Under the pieces are notes generated by a model that was not told where the DNA came from, did not search any database, and saw only the letters and a list, made by a program, of their open reading frames with translations. Source: Bidens hawaiensis (lineage: Eukaryota > Streptophyta > Magnoliopsida > Asterales > Asteraceae). From it: a stretch of DNA of 64,000 nucleotides. Below are positions 23,732 to 34,298 of this stretch, piece after piece (position 1 is the first letter of the stretch; every line of letters begins with the position of its first letter). The position numbers and the translations under genes were made by a program. Where the stretch lies: the NCBI GenBank assembly GCA_021521415.1, contig JAIQDT010001114.1:372001-436000 (forward strand). The letters run 5' to 3'.

Positions 23732-23759
23732 ATAACCACTAATGTTTATAATTTTTTTC

Positions 23760-25857
23760 TATAGGTGGATATAGCCATAAGAAATAAAACAAGCTGAAAT
23801 ACGAAGAAAAACGGAGATAAACGGTGAAAACTAACTCAATACACCCCATGGTGAATCAAGACATGGCAATGCATAGAGCATACAAAGTAAAGACAAAAAA
23901 TAATCAGAAAGTCAAGACATGGCCATGTTAACCAAGACACACTCCATCTTATCAAGAGTAAGAAGAAAAGACAAAACAGAAGATTCTGAAGCAAAACACG
24001 ACCATGCCTTCCCAAGACACGATAATGCCGTGAAGTACAAGAGAAAAGAGATAAAACATGAGAAGTTTGGATTGTTGTGGAACTCAACACGGCCGTGCGT
24101 TGCTTAACACAACCGTGTTAACCTTTAGATTTATGATCTGACATGGCCAATTAATGAAGCATGATAAAATATGGCGACACGGTAGAGCCTTGCTTAACAC
24201 GTCATGCCTAGAGGACCTGGACAACCTATAAATTGAATGCTCTTCTTCTTCATTTAATGGACTTGAACACCCCTTGAAGGAGCATTCAATACTCTCCAAC
24301 CACCGCCATTCACCACCATTAATAAGAGAATTAATCTCATCCATCCAACCCTTGAAGATTAAGGAGATTAAGCTTTTGGGAGAAGTCATTAGCATCAAAG
24401 ATTAGTCATCCCAATTTGTTAGATTATTTTAATTTGATCATGCTTGTATATATTACTTTGATAATTATCATCATGTCTATTAGTGGCAAAACTTCCATAG
24501 TATCATCTTGGTTTATAATGAAATCTTAATTGAAGTTTAACAATGATAATAAAACATGTGATCAGTTTTTTTAATAACTAATGGCTGTGTTGCAATTATC
24601 ACTTGATGAGGACTGTTAAAATACTTTTAAAAGATACCCCAAGTGCAAAGCTTGATGATAAGCCAAGAAATTGCTTGTCTTGTGAAGCCTTGGCGAACCT
24701 TATAATAGACACCAAGACCCCGAACTTGATTATAAGTCGAGAAATCTCCATTCTTGTCAGGACTTGGTTGATAAATTAAGAATCCCTAAAATCAACCCCC
24801 AAATACCAAGCATTGCGATAAGTCGGGGAATTGCCACTCTTGTGAGGGTTTAGGGGATAACTTAAGAACCTTTTAAAGAGCCACCATGATTCCGAGCTTG
24901 ATGATAAGCTGAGAAATCGCCATTATTGTAATGGCTTGGTTGGGGAAAAAACATGAATCTTAATGTTGACATGGACCAAATGGAATATTGATAGTGATTG
25001 ACCATTTTAGAATGGGAATTATCAACAATGTTGTGAAAACAGATTGTTGGTGTTCATCCACTAATATTGGTTAATTACTCGTTAAGTGTGTGTGCAACGT
25101 AACCAATTTTAAGAAACTCTTGAGTGGTTATTACATGAGTTCTATAGTTGTTCAAGAGTTGTTCGGTTTAATACATGGTAATTCAAGGTTAATTCTTTAG
25201 GATTCAACTAATCTTAATTGGTATTTTATGTATTATACAAAGGTTATTCTTACTAAAGTATCAAGGACAATTCATTTAGTAATTTAAAGAATTGTCTCAT
25301 CTTTAAAGTGAGTTAACTTATCTTTATCAAAAACCATTTGCTTACATAAAATGATGTTTTAGTAAAAGGGGTTAAGAGTTATCTCTTTCTTAAATTATCA
25401 TGGAATAACATGACTAACGATGTTATTCTCACATTTAATCAACATAGCAAGCTCAATTCGCATTTTTACTAATCAACTATTAAACCAAGTTAAGAGGAGT
25501 TTTAACCAAGATGATACAGTTTTATCTTTGATCTTCTTTCTATCTTAAATTTTAAAAACCCGTATTGTCTTGTAATTTACATTTCTTAAAACTCATTTAC
25601 TAAAACCAAAACCAAAATGATTTTCACTTCCGGGTAAATAAATACAATGATTTAGTAGTAAAACTCTATAAATGTTTATGTGGATCAATACTTGGTTCTT
25701 ACTTATACTTTACTACATATACGATAGGTAGACTTGCCTAATCGTGTTTGGTTTAACTAAGATAATAATCATTTTTATAAATTTAAAACTCGACATTGTG
25801 TGAACAAATCTTTGAAATAAATTAACAACTTTTTCATACTACACCTACCAAGCATGA
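23760..25857 (+). repeat. 5' LTR of the Athila-like host element
   Basis: The right end is set by the primer site at 25865. The left end is approximate, where env-like copia sequence stops. It shares its 3' stretch with the LTR at 2055-3825. A TATA box (CTATAAATTG) lies at about 24226. Above it are decayed relatives of the CACGG/CCGTG motif, for example CATGGCCATG near 23920 and CACGGCCGTG near 24090. Confidence 0.6.
24640..24955. repeat. minisatellite in the LTR, ~80-bp unit, four copies
   Basis: Each unit carries a version of GCTTGATGATAAGCCGAGAA, then ATTGCCATTCTTGT and a TTGG...AAGAA tail. The four copies start near 24645, 24720, 24800 and 24885 and have diverged. The LTR at 2055-3825 lacks them. 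Confidence 0.6.
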
Positions 25858-25864
25858 AGTTTTT

Positions 25865-25882
25865 TGGTGCTGTTGTCGAGGA
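25865..25882 (+). other. primer binding site, tRNA-Asp type
   Basis: TGGTGCTGTTGTCGAGGA differs at a few positions from TGGCGCCGTTGCCGGGGA, the tRNA-Asp-complementary site known from Athila elements. It follows the LTR end by about seven bases. Confidence 0.65.
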
Positions 25883-26111
25883 CACACAGTGACTTTTTTT
25901 TAACCAAAAATCCAAGTATTTATTAAACCTTGTTTATAGTTCATATATTAAAACCTATCGAAAAGATCACAAATATTTTTCAATCTTCTTTATTTTTCAT
26001 TTTTTGTATAGTTTTAGTTTATTTTTTAATTTTTATCTTTCTAGTTGATAAGTTGCTTAGCTTAGTTTAATTTTAGTTGTGCCTTTAGATCTTTACTTTC
26101 TTAGTTAGTGT

Positions 26112-27560
26112 ATGTCCTCTACATTTACTCCTGACCTCATTTCACCGCTTTCTGAACCTGAACACCACGTTCACCAAAGAAAACGCACTCGGGTGCATAA
26201 AGCAACCAAAGGAGTTAAGGACAAAAAAGAGGAAGGTACATCAAATGAGGAGAACTAAGAAGAGCCTATGATGGCATTGATAAATAACGAGCTAAACATG
26301 AGCCAATATGGCAAGCCGATACTCGACGGCTATGGAAATAGCGTTGCACCACCCGAAGTACTTCAATACTTCGAAATCAAATCTAGTATCATTTATATGA
26401 TGGAAAATTCTGTCCAGTTTCATGGACTTCTTGACGAAGATCCTTTGGCTCACATTTCCCGATTCCTCGAATATGTGGAACTTTCAAAATTCAACATAGA
26501 TCAGACGATTAAGTTTGACTTAAACTCTTTCAATTTTCGCTCCGAGGCAATGCCATGAAATGACTTAAATCCTTTCCATCTAGTACCATCACCGATTAGG
26601 GACAGATGGTGGAGCAATTCCTTCTAAAATACTTTCCACCCGATAAAACAGCCATGTATCGCTTCAGCATCACCAGATTCCGGACGATGTCTGCACCATG
26701 GATTGAACAAAAGACTTCAAGTACAAACCTTCTTCGACGCTCAAACTAGACAAAACAAGCAAGCAATCGATTAGGTCGTTGGTGGAGATCTTGGTACCAG
26801 ATCACCGAATGAGGCATTCGAGATTTTAGAAAAAGCTGCCAAAAAAGCTTTGCCTATAATCCACTGCGATCGACCCTATCACACAAAGGCCTACACCATT
26901 TAGATAATATCACATTTATCTCTGCACAATTCGAGTCATTCTCGAAGAAATTTGAACAACATCAGTCTGAGCTGGTCAAAGCAAAGGTGAATTGTAATAG
27001 ATGTGGGAGAGATCACAAGGTTAAATACTGCCAAGGTATGGCCATCGAAGAATGTGACGTTGTAAGACGACAGAATAACACCTGTGTCAACATTTACAAC
27101 CATGGTCGAAGAAACCATTCGAACTTCTGCTGGAGGACAGAACCAACAATCAAGCCCTGCCTGGCTTTGATAGAAGACCCTTCAATCAAAACTAACCCTC
27201 TCAACCTAACCTCCGTACCAAAACCAAGGTAAAAATATTAGACAACAATCAAGTAATGGATCTACAATGGAGACTCTGTTAACGCAACTCGTAACAAGTA
27301 CTGACGTTTCAATCAAACTGATCGATGACCGATTCCTGAAGAATGAAGTGGTGCTAAGGAACTAGAAGGCTTCTTTGCAAAACATCGAAAAACAAGTAGA
27401 TCAATTAGCCCAACTACTATTTAGTGACCACCCAGAGGACTCCCTAGTAAGACCATTACCAATCCCAATGCTCAAGCCAATGCAATAACTCTAAGAAGTG
27501 ACAGAACTGCCATAAACAATTCACCTGTTACACCTATCAAATCTGAAGATGAGACTGAGG
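26112..27560 (+). pseudogene. gag of the Athila-like host element
   Basis: I take the ATG at 26112 (MSSTFTPDLISPLSEPEHHV) as the start. A basic stretch KRTRVHKATKGVKDKKEE follows, then VQFHGLLDEDPLAHISRFLE and FNIDQTIKFDLNSFNFRSEA of the capsid domain. A zinc-knuckle remnant CNRCGRDHKVKYCQG lies at about 26990. The last part has MVEETIRTSAGGQNQQSS-type sequence and a coiled stretch near 27300-27410. Stops begin at about 26256 and frame changes are frequent. The gene is far more decayed than the gag of the element nested in it. Confidence 0.75.
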
Positions 27561-27599
27561 TTCTTGACACGCCCAACACTCAACCTATTCCAATAACTA

Positions 27600-27949
27600 T
27601 TCCTAAACCAGTCAAAGAACTTACAAAACCATATGTTCCACTAATTCATTATCCAGCTCGCCTAAATCAGGAAAAGATGGAGGAGCAATATGACAAATTC
27701 CTAGAACTCTTTAAGCAATTACATATTAACCTTCCATTCATAGAAGCCATTTCTCAAATGCCAAAATATGCAAAGTTCTTAAAAGAGGTTAGAAGAATTA
27801 TTCCACGTGATACTCAATGAAGAATGCTCTGTCATTCTCCAAAACAAGCTTCCAAAGAAGATAACTGACCCAGGAAGTTTCACTATTCCCCGTTTGATAG
27901 GAAACTTGCTTTTTAGCAACGCCTTAGCCGATCTAGGAGCCAACATCAA
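27600..27949 (+). pseudogene. protease region of the host element, 5' half
   Basis: Broken frames show LTFHS and PKYAKFLK-type sequence. From 27807 an open stretch reads ILNEECSVILQNKLPKKITD, then FTIPRLIGNLLFSNALADLG and ANIN. ALADLGA holds the aspartate of the gypsy aspartic protease (here DLG for the usual DTG/DLG). The gene stops at the LTR that begins at 27950, and its frame resumes at 51215 after one copy of the TSD. The final 22 codons of the 71-codon open stretch are LTR sequence, not protease. Confidence 0.8.
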
Positions 27950-29693
27950 TGATATACATCTATTTATACATCTTGAATCCCTTGTAAAGTTGTGTATATT
28001 TAATGTTTCGAGTTCGGTTTAGTTTGTGTTTTGTTAATCTTTTATTATTTAGGGTATTTGAGTCAAGTATTTCTTTATTTATTATGTTTTGAATCTTTTG
28101 GTGTCTTGCTTGTTAAGATTTAATTATTTCTATCATTTCAAGAGAAGTTTATGTTCGTGTTTGCTAGTTAATGATTATATGGTTTAGATCACTAATGTCT
28201 TGTTACGTTTTCATATAAATGGTGGTCAAGGAAAAGAAGGTCTAGAAGGTTCTAAGCGTTACTTGGAGTTCAAGGAAGAAGATTTATCAAGATTTTGAAA
28301 GATTTAATAAAATAAACAAGAAAATTTTGTGGCCCTCCCTAGCACACGCCGCGCCGCGCGACGGGGGTGGCCAGGCCCGGTCGCGCGGCGCCTAGGTCCA
28401 CTGTTCAGCCAAATTTTGCAAGTCCAAGCCCGTTTCTCATTATATAAACTTAAGATTGCAAACCTAGACGAATTCATTCACTTGGGCAGCCAATTTTGGA
28501 GATGAAAAGCAAGAGTTTGAAGGTTCTTTGGAGGTTGATTACATTAGAGATTGAGGGTTGTTAATTCAATCAATCAAGGAAGGAGTCTTAAGGGTTTTAT
28601 CGCTCTACTTTCTTCGTTCTTGTTATTTATCATGAATCTCTTTTGTTTTCTTTGTTTGGATTTGTTTTTAATAATGATTCTAGGCTAGACTTCATGTCTA
28701 CCTAGGTTTGATGAACATGTTCGATGCTTGATTCTTGCTTTGGACAATTGTTTTGATTATGGTTTCGTTTTATTAATAGTAAAAGACTTGATTTTGCTTT
28801 CATGATGCATTTGAGTATTTATTATCTTGGTTGATTGTAAATTATTGCTTCACATGGATCTAGTTTTCTATTGATTGTGTTCTTTAGATATTAGGGTTCA
28901 TGTTTAATCATTACTTGGTGTTTTGATTATTATGGTTGAATAGGCCTATTAGATCATAGAAGCTTGTTGATAGTTGGTTGGGTTTTAAATGTTTTGCTGA
29001 ATTCCAATAGCTGTAAGGTGTGGAGTTGTTCATGCGTTTTGGTCAATCGCATGCTAGGATAGATTAGTGGTAATATCCTTGCTTATTGTGTTGATCCTTG
29101 TTCATGATGTCGTGTTTAGTTTATCAAGTTATCTAGGGTTTAGTGTTTCGTGAGATTGCTTACTTTAGATACTATTAATTAACCCTATTTGATAACTGTG
29201 AGGAAATCAATATAACTGATTGCGTAATAATCTAATAACTTTTCTTTGGGATGTCGTTTGATTCTGTCAAGGGTCCTTTAGGGTTTGTTAGATGAATATG
29301 TTTAGAAATCAGTTTCCATATCATGTTGTGTGTCAATTGCTTGATGATTGTTGATGCATGGGATTCTTACCTAGGTAGATTCCTTCTCTTATTGGTTTTG
29401 ATCTTGTGTTTGATTGCTTGTTTATAGTTTACTTGCTTATTTGTTTTCTTAGTTTAATATTAGTTTAAAAACCCCCTTTAAAACATTAATAATAAATAGT
29501 CGTGTCGTAAGTCGAGCCTAATTAGTTAATTTACATAATTTATAGAGTCCCGTGGGTTCGATATTCCGGACTTACTTAGCTTAGTACAATTGATCGGTTA
29601 ACTTGCCAGTGTTTTGCGTAGTTGAGTCTTAAGTCTAGTTTTTATTACTTGTTTAATTTAGTTGATATTTAATTGACTGTTTTCAGCACATCA
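27950..29693 (+). repeat. 5' LTR of the gag-protease element
   Basis: It aligns over its whole length with 49462-51209. TATATAAAC at 28441 is the probable TATA box, and a GC-rich hairpin lies about 50 bp above it. The end CACATCA is followed after six bases by the primer site. Confidence 0.92.
28351..28391. promoter_or_regulatory. GC-rich 12-bp inverted repeat above the LTR TATA box
   Basis: GCGCCGCGCGAC at 28351-28362 and GTCGCGCGGCGC at 28380-28391 are perfect complements around a 17-base loop. The copy in the 3' LTR (49870-49881 and 49899-49910) is also perfect, although bases next to the stem have changed there. Confidence 0.75.
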
Positions 29694-29699
29694 AGTTTT

Positions 29700-29717
29700 T
29701 GACGCTGTTGCCAGGGA
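29700..29717 (+). other. primer binding site, tRNA-Asp type
   Basis: TGACGCTGTTGCCAGGGA, three mismatches from the Athila consensus site TGGCGCCGTTGCCGGGGA. Confidence 0.7.
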
Positions 29718-29883
29718 CTCTTAGAAATTGCGTTATTAGCCTTACTTGGACTTATCTGCTATATACGTGCTATTTGTTTTATTTTTGTTTGAGTCGTAGG
29801 AGTCTAATTTAAGTTTTACTTTATTTTTGTTTATTTTTAGGTATTCGAGTCTACTCACTTGGTCTGTTGCGTTTTTCAGGTTT

Positions 29884-31584
29884 ATGCCGCATCTTCGTTC
29901 GCAAGGACCACCGTTGGAGAATCTGGAATTCTCCCCATTGAAGACCGAGGCTAGTTCGTTAGCAGAAAAACGACCGTCAGAACCCGCTTCCACACTAAAT
30001 TCTTCACCACTAGAAAGTTCGAAAAGTCAATCAGACGTCCCAATGGCCGACAATAGGACAATTGCTGCTCAAGCCTTCGATGGCTTAACCGGAAACAAAT
30101 CATGCATCGTCGTTCCCGAGATCAAAAATCCCTACTCATGATATATTCCGTCATACGTTATGAGCAACATCGTCCAAACAAATCAGTTTCATGGGCTTGA
30201 CGACGAGGATGAACCGGTTCAAATTAGTCGACTTTACCGCGTTCTTAAAACTTTTAATTTACAAGGTGCTACCGAAGATGCTATTTTCTTACATCTGTTT
30301 TCGTTTTCACTCGCAGGTAAAGCAGCTACTTGGCTTGACACTCAGCCACCTAGCACGTTCACCAATTGGGAAGCACTACGTTCTGCATTTATCAAGAGAT
30401 ACTTCCCACCGGCTAAAGCGGCTATTTTTCGCGATTAGATTCACTTGTTTCACATGGAGCCGGGGGAGCAATATTGTCATGCTTGGGAGCGTTTTCAAAA
30501 CATCAATATTGTCATGCTTGGGAGCGTTTTCAAAGCATGCAAGCTCGTTTCTCATAGAATGTTCTCACACCATGGGCTCTCGTGGAGAAATTTTACAACG
30601 GGCTGAACTACGAAACCCAATTTCGGTTCGACACGGCCGCGAGAGGAAGTTTACTGGCGAGGAAAAATGTCACGGACTGTAACGAGATGTTTGAGAGCTT
30701 CGCTCAATCGGACCTTGCCAAAGTGCCACATCGCGGGAATTCCACTCCCGTTAGCAGTACATCCTCATCCGCTCGAGGTGTACACCCAGTTAATCTGGAT
30801 ACTAGTGTGGCAACTGCTTTGGAATCACTAACTAGAGAGGTTAAGGAGCTGAAGGCCAAGGTGGATAGGTGTGAGTTTTGTAGAGGTGGACATGGTACGT
30901 TGGAGTGCCTGGTGATGAATCAACATTGTTGCTGGTCAGAATAGGTTTCCCAACAATAATTAGAATTGGAACACCTACAAGAACCCGAATCAGAATAATT
31001 CTAATTGGCGTCCGTCAGGCGCACCACCCGGATTTCAAAGTTCTTTTACTCCAGGACAAGGTCAGTACTTTAATGATAATAATACCAATAATAATAATAA
31101 TGTTCAAAATAATGTGCATGATTCGAATGGTGGAATTGGACGTTTGGAAGAGATGATGAAGCAAATCCTGGAGAGAGACCAAGCTACACAGAAGAAGTTC
31201 TCCGAGCATGACCTCCTTTTTAAGAAACAACAATATGCTATTCTTGATATTCAAAGGACTGTTGGTGATATTGCTCGTCGTTTAGAAGAAAGGCCCCCAG
31301 GTCAGTTTTTGGGTATTCCTCAAACTAATCCGGCTGCTCAATTGAAAGCCATCTCCACTCATAGTGGTAGGGTTTTTGGTCCGGAGGTAGTTAGTAATGA
31401 AGTTGAGAAAGATGGGGGCGATGAATTAATGGATGGGGAGAAAGAGGTAGAAGCTCCAGGTAAGTCACAAGGTACAACACCAATTATTCAGCCACAAGTT
31501 ATGAAGAAGCCGGTTGGAGTCCGGCCGCCACCACACATCATTGTCCCTGCTTATGTCCCGTATCCCGCTCGTTTAAAACATTAA
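29884..31584 (+). pseudogene. gag of the gag-protease element
   Basis: The start is probably ATG 29884 (MPHLRSQGPPLENLEFSPLK). The capsid region has VQTNQFHGLDDEDEPVQISR, TWLDTQPPSTFTNWEALRSA and FIKRYFPPAKAA. It continues with MEKFYNGLNYETQFRFDTAA at 30582. CEFCRGGHGTLEC at about 30870 is a zinc knuckle. The C-terminal part (31114-31584) has a coiled-coil-like stretch, RLEEMMKQILERDQATQKKF, and ends in PPPHIIVPAYVPYPARLKH before the protease. In-frame stops lie at 30139 and 30436. A 35-bp tandem duplication at 30469-30538 shifts the frame. Confidence 0.85.
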
Positions 31585-31599
31585 CAATATACTAAAGAT

Positions 31600-32345
31600 T
31601 ACGGGTATTTTCTCAATATATTTAGCCAATTGAATGTCAACCTCCCGTTCGTTGAAGTCCTCCAGCATATGCCTAAATACGCCAAATTTTTGAAAGACCT
31701 TCTTAAAAGAAAGGATAGGTTGGAGGATCTGTCGACTGTACCGCTAAATGGAGAGTGTTCTGTAGTAGTCCTTAATAAAGTACCGGAGAAGTTACCCGAC
31801 CCCGGTGTTTTTACCATTCCATGTCTTTTCGGAAGTGATACAACGTGTCAAGCATTGGCCGATCTTGAAGCTTGCATAAACCTCATGCCATATTCCTTGT
31901 ATGAAAAGTTGGGCCTAGGAGAGCTCACCCCTACTCGTATGACGTTGTCTTTAACCGATCGTTCCATTAAGTATCCGAGGGGTGTCGTGGAGACTTTGCT
32001 CGTTAAGGTAGATAATTTGGGTTTTCACGCGGATTTTGTTGTTTTGGATATGGAGGCCGATGAGAGAGTTCTATCATTTTGGGTCGTCCATTTTTAAGTA
32101 CCGATAGGGCAATCATTGATGTGTTTGAAGGTAAGATCACTCTTAGAGCCGATGATGAAAATGCCATTTATTTCGCCAAGTCCATGAGACATCCGAGTGG
32201 TCAAGACGGTCTCATTGAAACATGCCACCCAGTTTACTCGATAGAATTATTTATCTTGGGCATGGGTCCTAGTCTTGACGATTCCCGTTCGGTGAGTTTT
32301 AGTGTGAAAAGGGGCGAGAGGTTTCTAGTTCTCGAGAAATGGTAA
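31600..32345 (+). pseudogene. aspartic protease region of the gag-protease element
   Basis: The open stretch from 31630 reads LPFVEVLQHMPKYAKFLKDL, then PGVFTIPCLFGSDTTCQALA and DLEACINLMPYSLYEKLG. The usual active-site DLGA is DLEA here, so the enzyme may be inactive. LTDRSIKYPRGVVETLLVKV and VVLDMEADERV follow. A one-base loss near 32070 changes the frame, and the rest reads GRPFLSTDRAIIDVFEGKIT from 32082 to 32345. In complete relatives RT would begin after this. Here it does not. Confidence 0.85.
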
Positions 32346-32509
32346 AGTGTGTTAGATATATTGGTGGTGGTAAGCGAAAGATCGAGAAGGTTCGTGGTGT
32401 TCGAAAGAAGAAGACCAAGATTGATGAATGGTCAGATCGTGATTCGGAATCCTTGAGGGCATTGGAGTTCTACCGAGGCGGACGAAGCTCCACTCGGTCC
32501 GTCACGTGA
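32339..32509 (+). other. 56-residue basic frame after the protease
   Basis: An ATG at 32339 opens a frame to TGA 32507-32509. Its middle is strongly basic (GGGKRKIEKVRGVRKKKTK) and resembles a nuclear localisation signal, followed by an acidic DEWSDRDSES. It overlaps the end of the protease frame by a few bases in another frame. It may be a remnant of pol linker rather than a gene. I recognise no family. Confidence 0.25.
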
Positions 32510-33719
32510 TTCGCATAACATGGGTTCTTGAGTGAAAACTCAAGTGTAGAGTTTGTATAATTTCTTTCATTTTATTATTTTTATTTTTATTTTTTATTTT
32601 CTTTGAGTCCCTAACGTAGTTTTTGTAGTTCGACTTTGTTTTGTGTTTGTTGAGTTTTGCTAGTGTGAAGATTGAGTGAGCTAGAGAAACAATCCCCAAG
32701 GAAGAGTATATTGAAAAAGATAAGTGTGGGGATGGAGCAACCGAGCCGTATACTTTATATTTATTATTTGCTGCTAATTATTCATGTTATATATATTTTT
32801 GGGTTGTTGACGCACTTTAATTGCATAATATCTATCAGCTTGATAAGATACATTTTTAGATATGTTTGTTTCATTTGGCCGTGCACGTTCTTAGTTGGAG
32901 GGCATCCATGGAAGAAGACCTTAGCATCATATTTCATGTGCATATTACCATCTAAGTCTTTTCCTTTATCTAGCTTGTTAATTTTTTATTTTGTCTTTTC
33001 TTTTTTAATTTTTAGTTTTTAGTTTTTTTTGTAGTCTGACTTTATTTTGATTTTATTTTTATTTTAAGTCGTTCTTATCCTTGCATTGAGGACAATGCAA
33101 AATTTAAGTGTGGGGATAAGATATTTGAGTTGTAGTTTAAATTGATTTTGCTTTAAAAAAAATAAAAAAAAATTGAAAAATGTTTTAAAAATGTCCCTTG
33201 AATATAGTTTTTTGCGTTAAAGTGGGAGATGATGATATTTATCGGAAATTGGTTTTTCAAACTACTAATAATATGAGATAAATAAAAGAAAGCGCACTTA
33301 ACTTGGGGTGTGTCGTTAGGCTCAGCCTTGAAAATGAAAGGGCAATTTGATAAAATGGGTCGGAAATCTCTTGTGGGTAAAGCGTTTTATCCGTAGAAAA
33401 TAAGTAATGAAAGGTCGAGCCATACTCAAGCCTCAATTTTTGGTATGAAAAGTGAAAATATTACAAAGTTTGAAAAGTTTAAAAATTTGAATACGTTATC
33501 ATATGATGCTTGGGTAGGTTTAACTTTAGAGTATGCCGTGTAGCCTGTGATATAAATCTTAAAAAGCTAGTTTTAGTGTTTTGCACATCATTGGCGTATG
33601 GTTTTATAACCTTAAATCTTGTATTGATGGGATGCCCCGGGTCCGGAGACCATGGGTCTGTATGCCGACTATTCATCTGGGTATTCACAATTCCAAATGG
33701 GGTTGTGAATATTTAAAAT
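32510..33719 (+). other. 3' noncoding region of the gag-protease element, first part
   Basis: No coding potential. AAGTGTGGGGAT occurs at about 32722 and AAGTGTGGGGATA at about 33109, both resembling the polypurine tract AAGTGTGGGGAAA next to the 3' LTR at 49448. GCATTGAGGACAATGC near 33085 is a short inverted repeat. From about 33420 the sequence shares ordered short blocks with the Sirevirus (see findings). The Sirevirus inserts at 33720. Confidence 0.6.
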
Positions 33720-34284
33720 TGTTAGTGCACGGTTTTGCGTCTGGAGTCTTTGTATTTATCGTTAATGTTTATTTGATAATTAATGTAATATTTAATGTTT
33801 ATATTTAACTAGTTCGTTAAGACTAAGTCTAGTTCGCTAGGGATGTTAGCGAACTAAGACTAGTTCGTTAAGGTTAAGTCTAGTTCGCTAGGGATGTTAG
33901 CGAACTAAGACATTAGAATATATTCCCTCCTGATTCGTTAGGGGATATTAACGAATCAGGGGGTGTTTCGCTATGATTATTTATGTAACGAAGGGGAAGC
34001 TGGTTCGCTAGGGGATGTTAGCGAACCAGATCACCTTCTATATATAGTGAACTACTGTTCACTTTTAATTTAAGTTTTGAGCTAATTAACGAACTGCTGT
34101 TCAATCTCTCTCTCTCTCAAGCTTCACCTAATATTATACAAACGTTACTGATAACTTATTGATAATAGATATACATAGATACAACACTGAATCGATGTTA
34201 ATTATGAGCTAGATTTAGTACTAATCAGATATTCACAGATCTGAGATCTGTTATTGTTATCGATTGGTTTAACGGGATAAAATA
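33720..34284 (+). repeat. 5' LTR of the Sirevirus
   Basis: It aligns with 48204-48766. The two end GGGATAAAATA and GGGATCAAACA, so the terminal CA of the 5' copy has mutated to TA. A TATA box (CTATATATAG) lies at 34038-34047 and a CT microsatellite at about 34107. Confidence 0.92.
33811..34047. promoter_or_regulatory. four stem-loop repeats above the Sirevirus TATA box
   Basis: Perfect stems: TAGTTCGCTA 33830-33839 with 33847-33856; the same stem 33881-33890 with 33898-33907; CCTGATTCGTTA 33929-33940 with 33949-33960; CTGGTTCGCTA 34000-34010 with 34019-34029. Loops are 7-8 bases, of GGGATGT or GGGGATGT type. The stems differ from each other yet each is self-complementary. The TATA box follows the last stem by nine bases. 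Confidence 0.8.
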
Positions 34285-34286
34285 AG

Positions 34287-34298
34287 TGGTATCAGAGC
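34287..34298 (+). other. primer binding site, initiator Met tRNA
   Basis: TGGTATCAGAGC, the standard primer site of plant copia elements, two bases after the LTR. Confidence 0.95.

Larger units (their letters stand above)
17000..23740 (+). mobile_element. decayed SIRE-like copia element
   Basis: Gag with a zinc knuckle, a protease motif, a pre-integrase domain, the integrase core and then an env-like segment lie in order on the plus strand. RT and RNase H are absent: the integrase core runs straight into env-like sequence near 22950, so a deletion of several kb is likely. No LTR was identified. A gypsy solo LTR interrupts it at 17263-19643. Confidence 0.65.

Noticed and set aside
27950..28022. 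Protease open stretch extending past the LTR start
   Set aside because: The last 22 codons (IHLFIHLESLVKL...) are LTR sequence and recur at 49467-49534.
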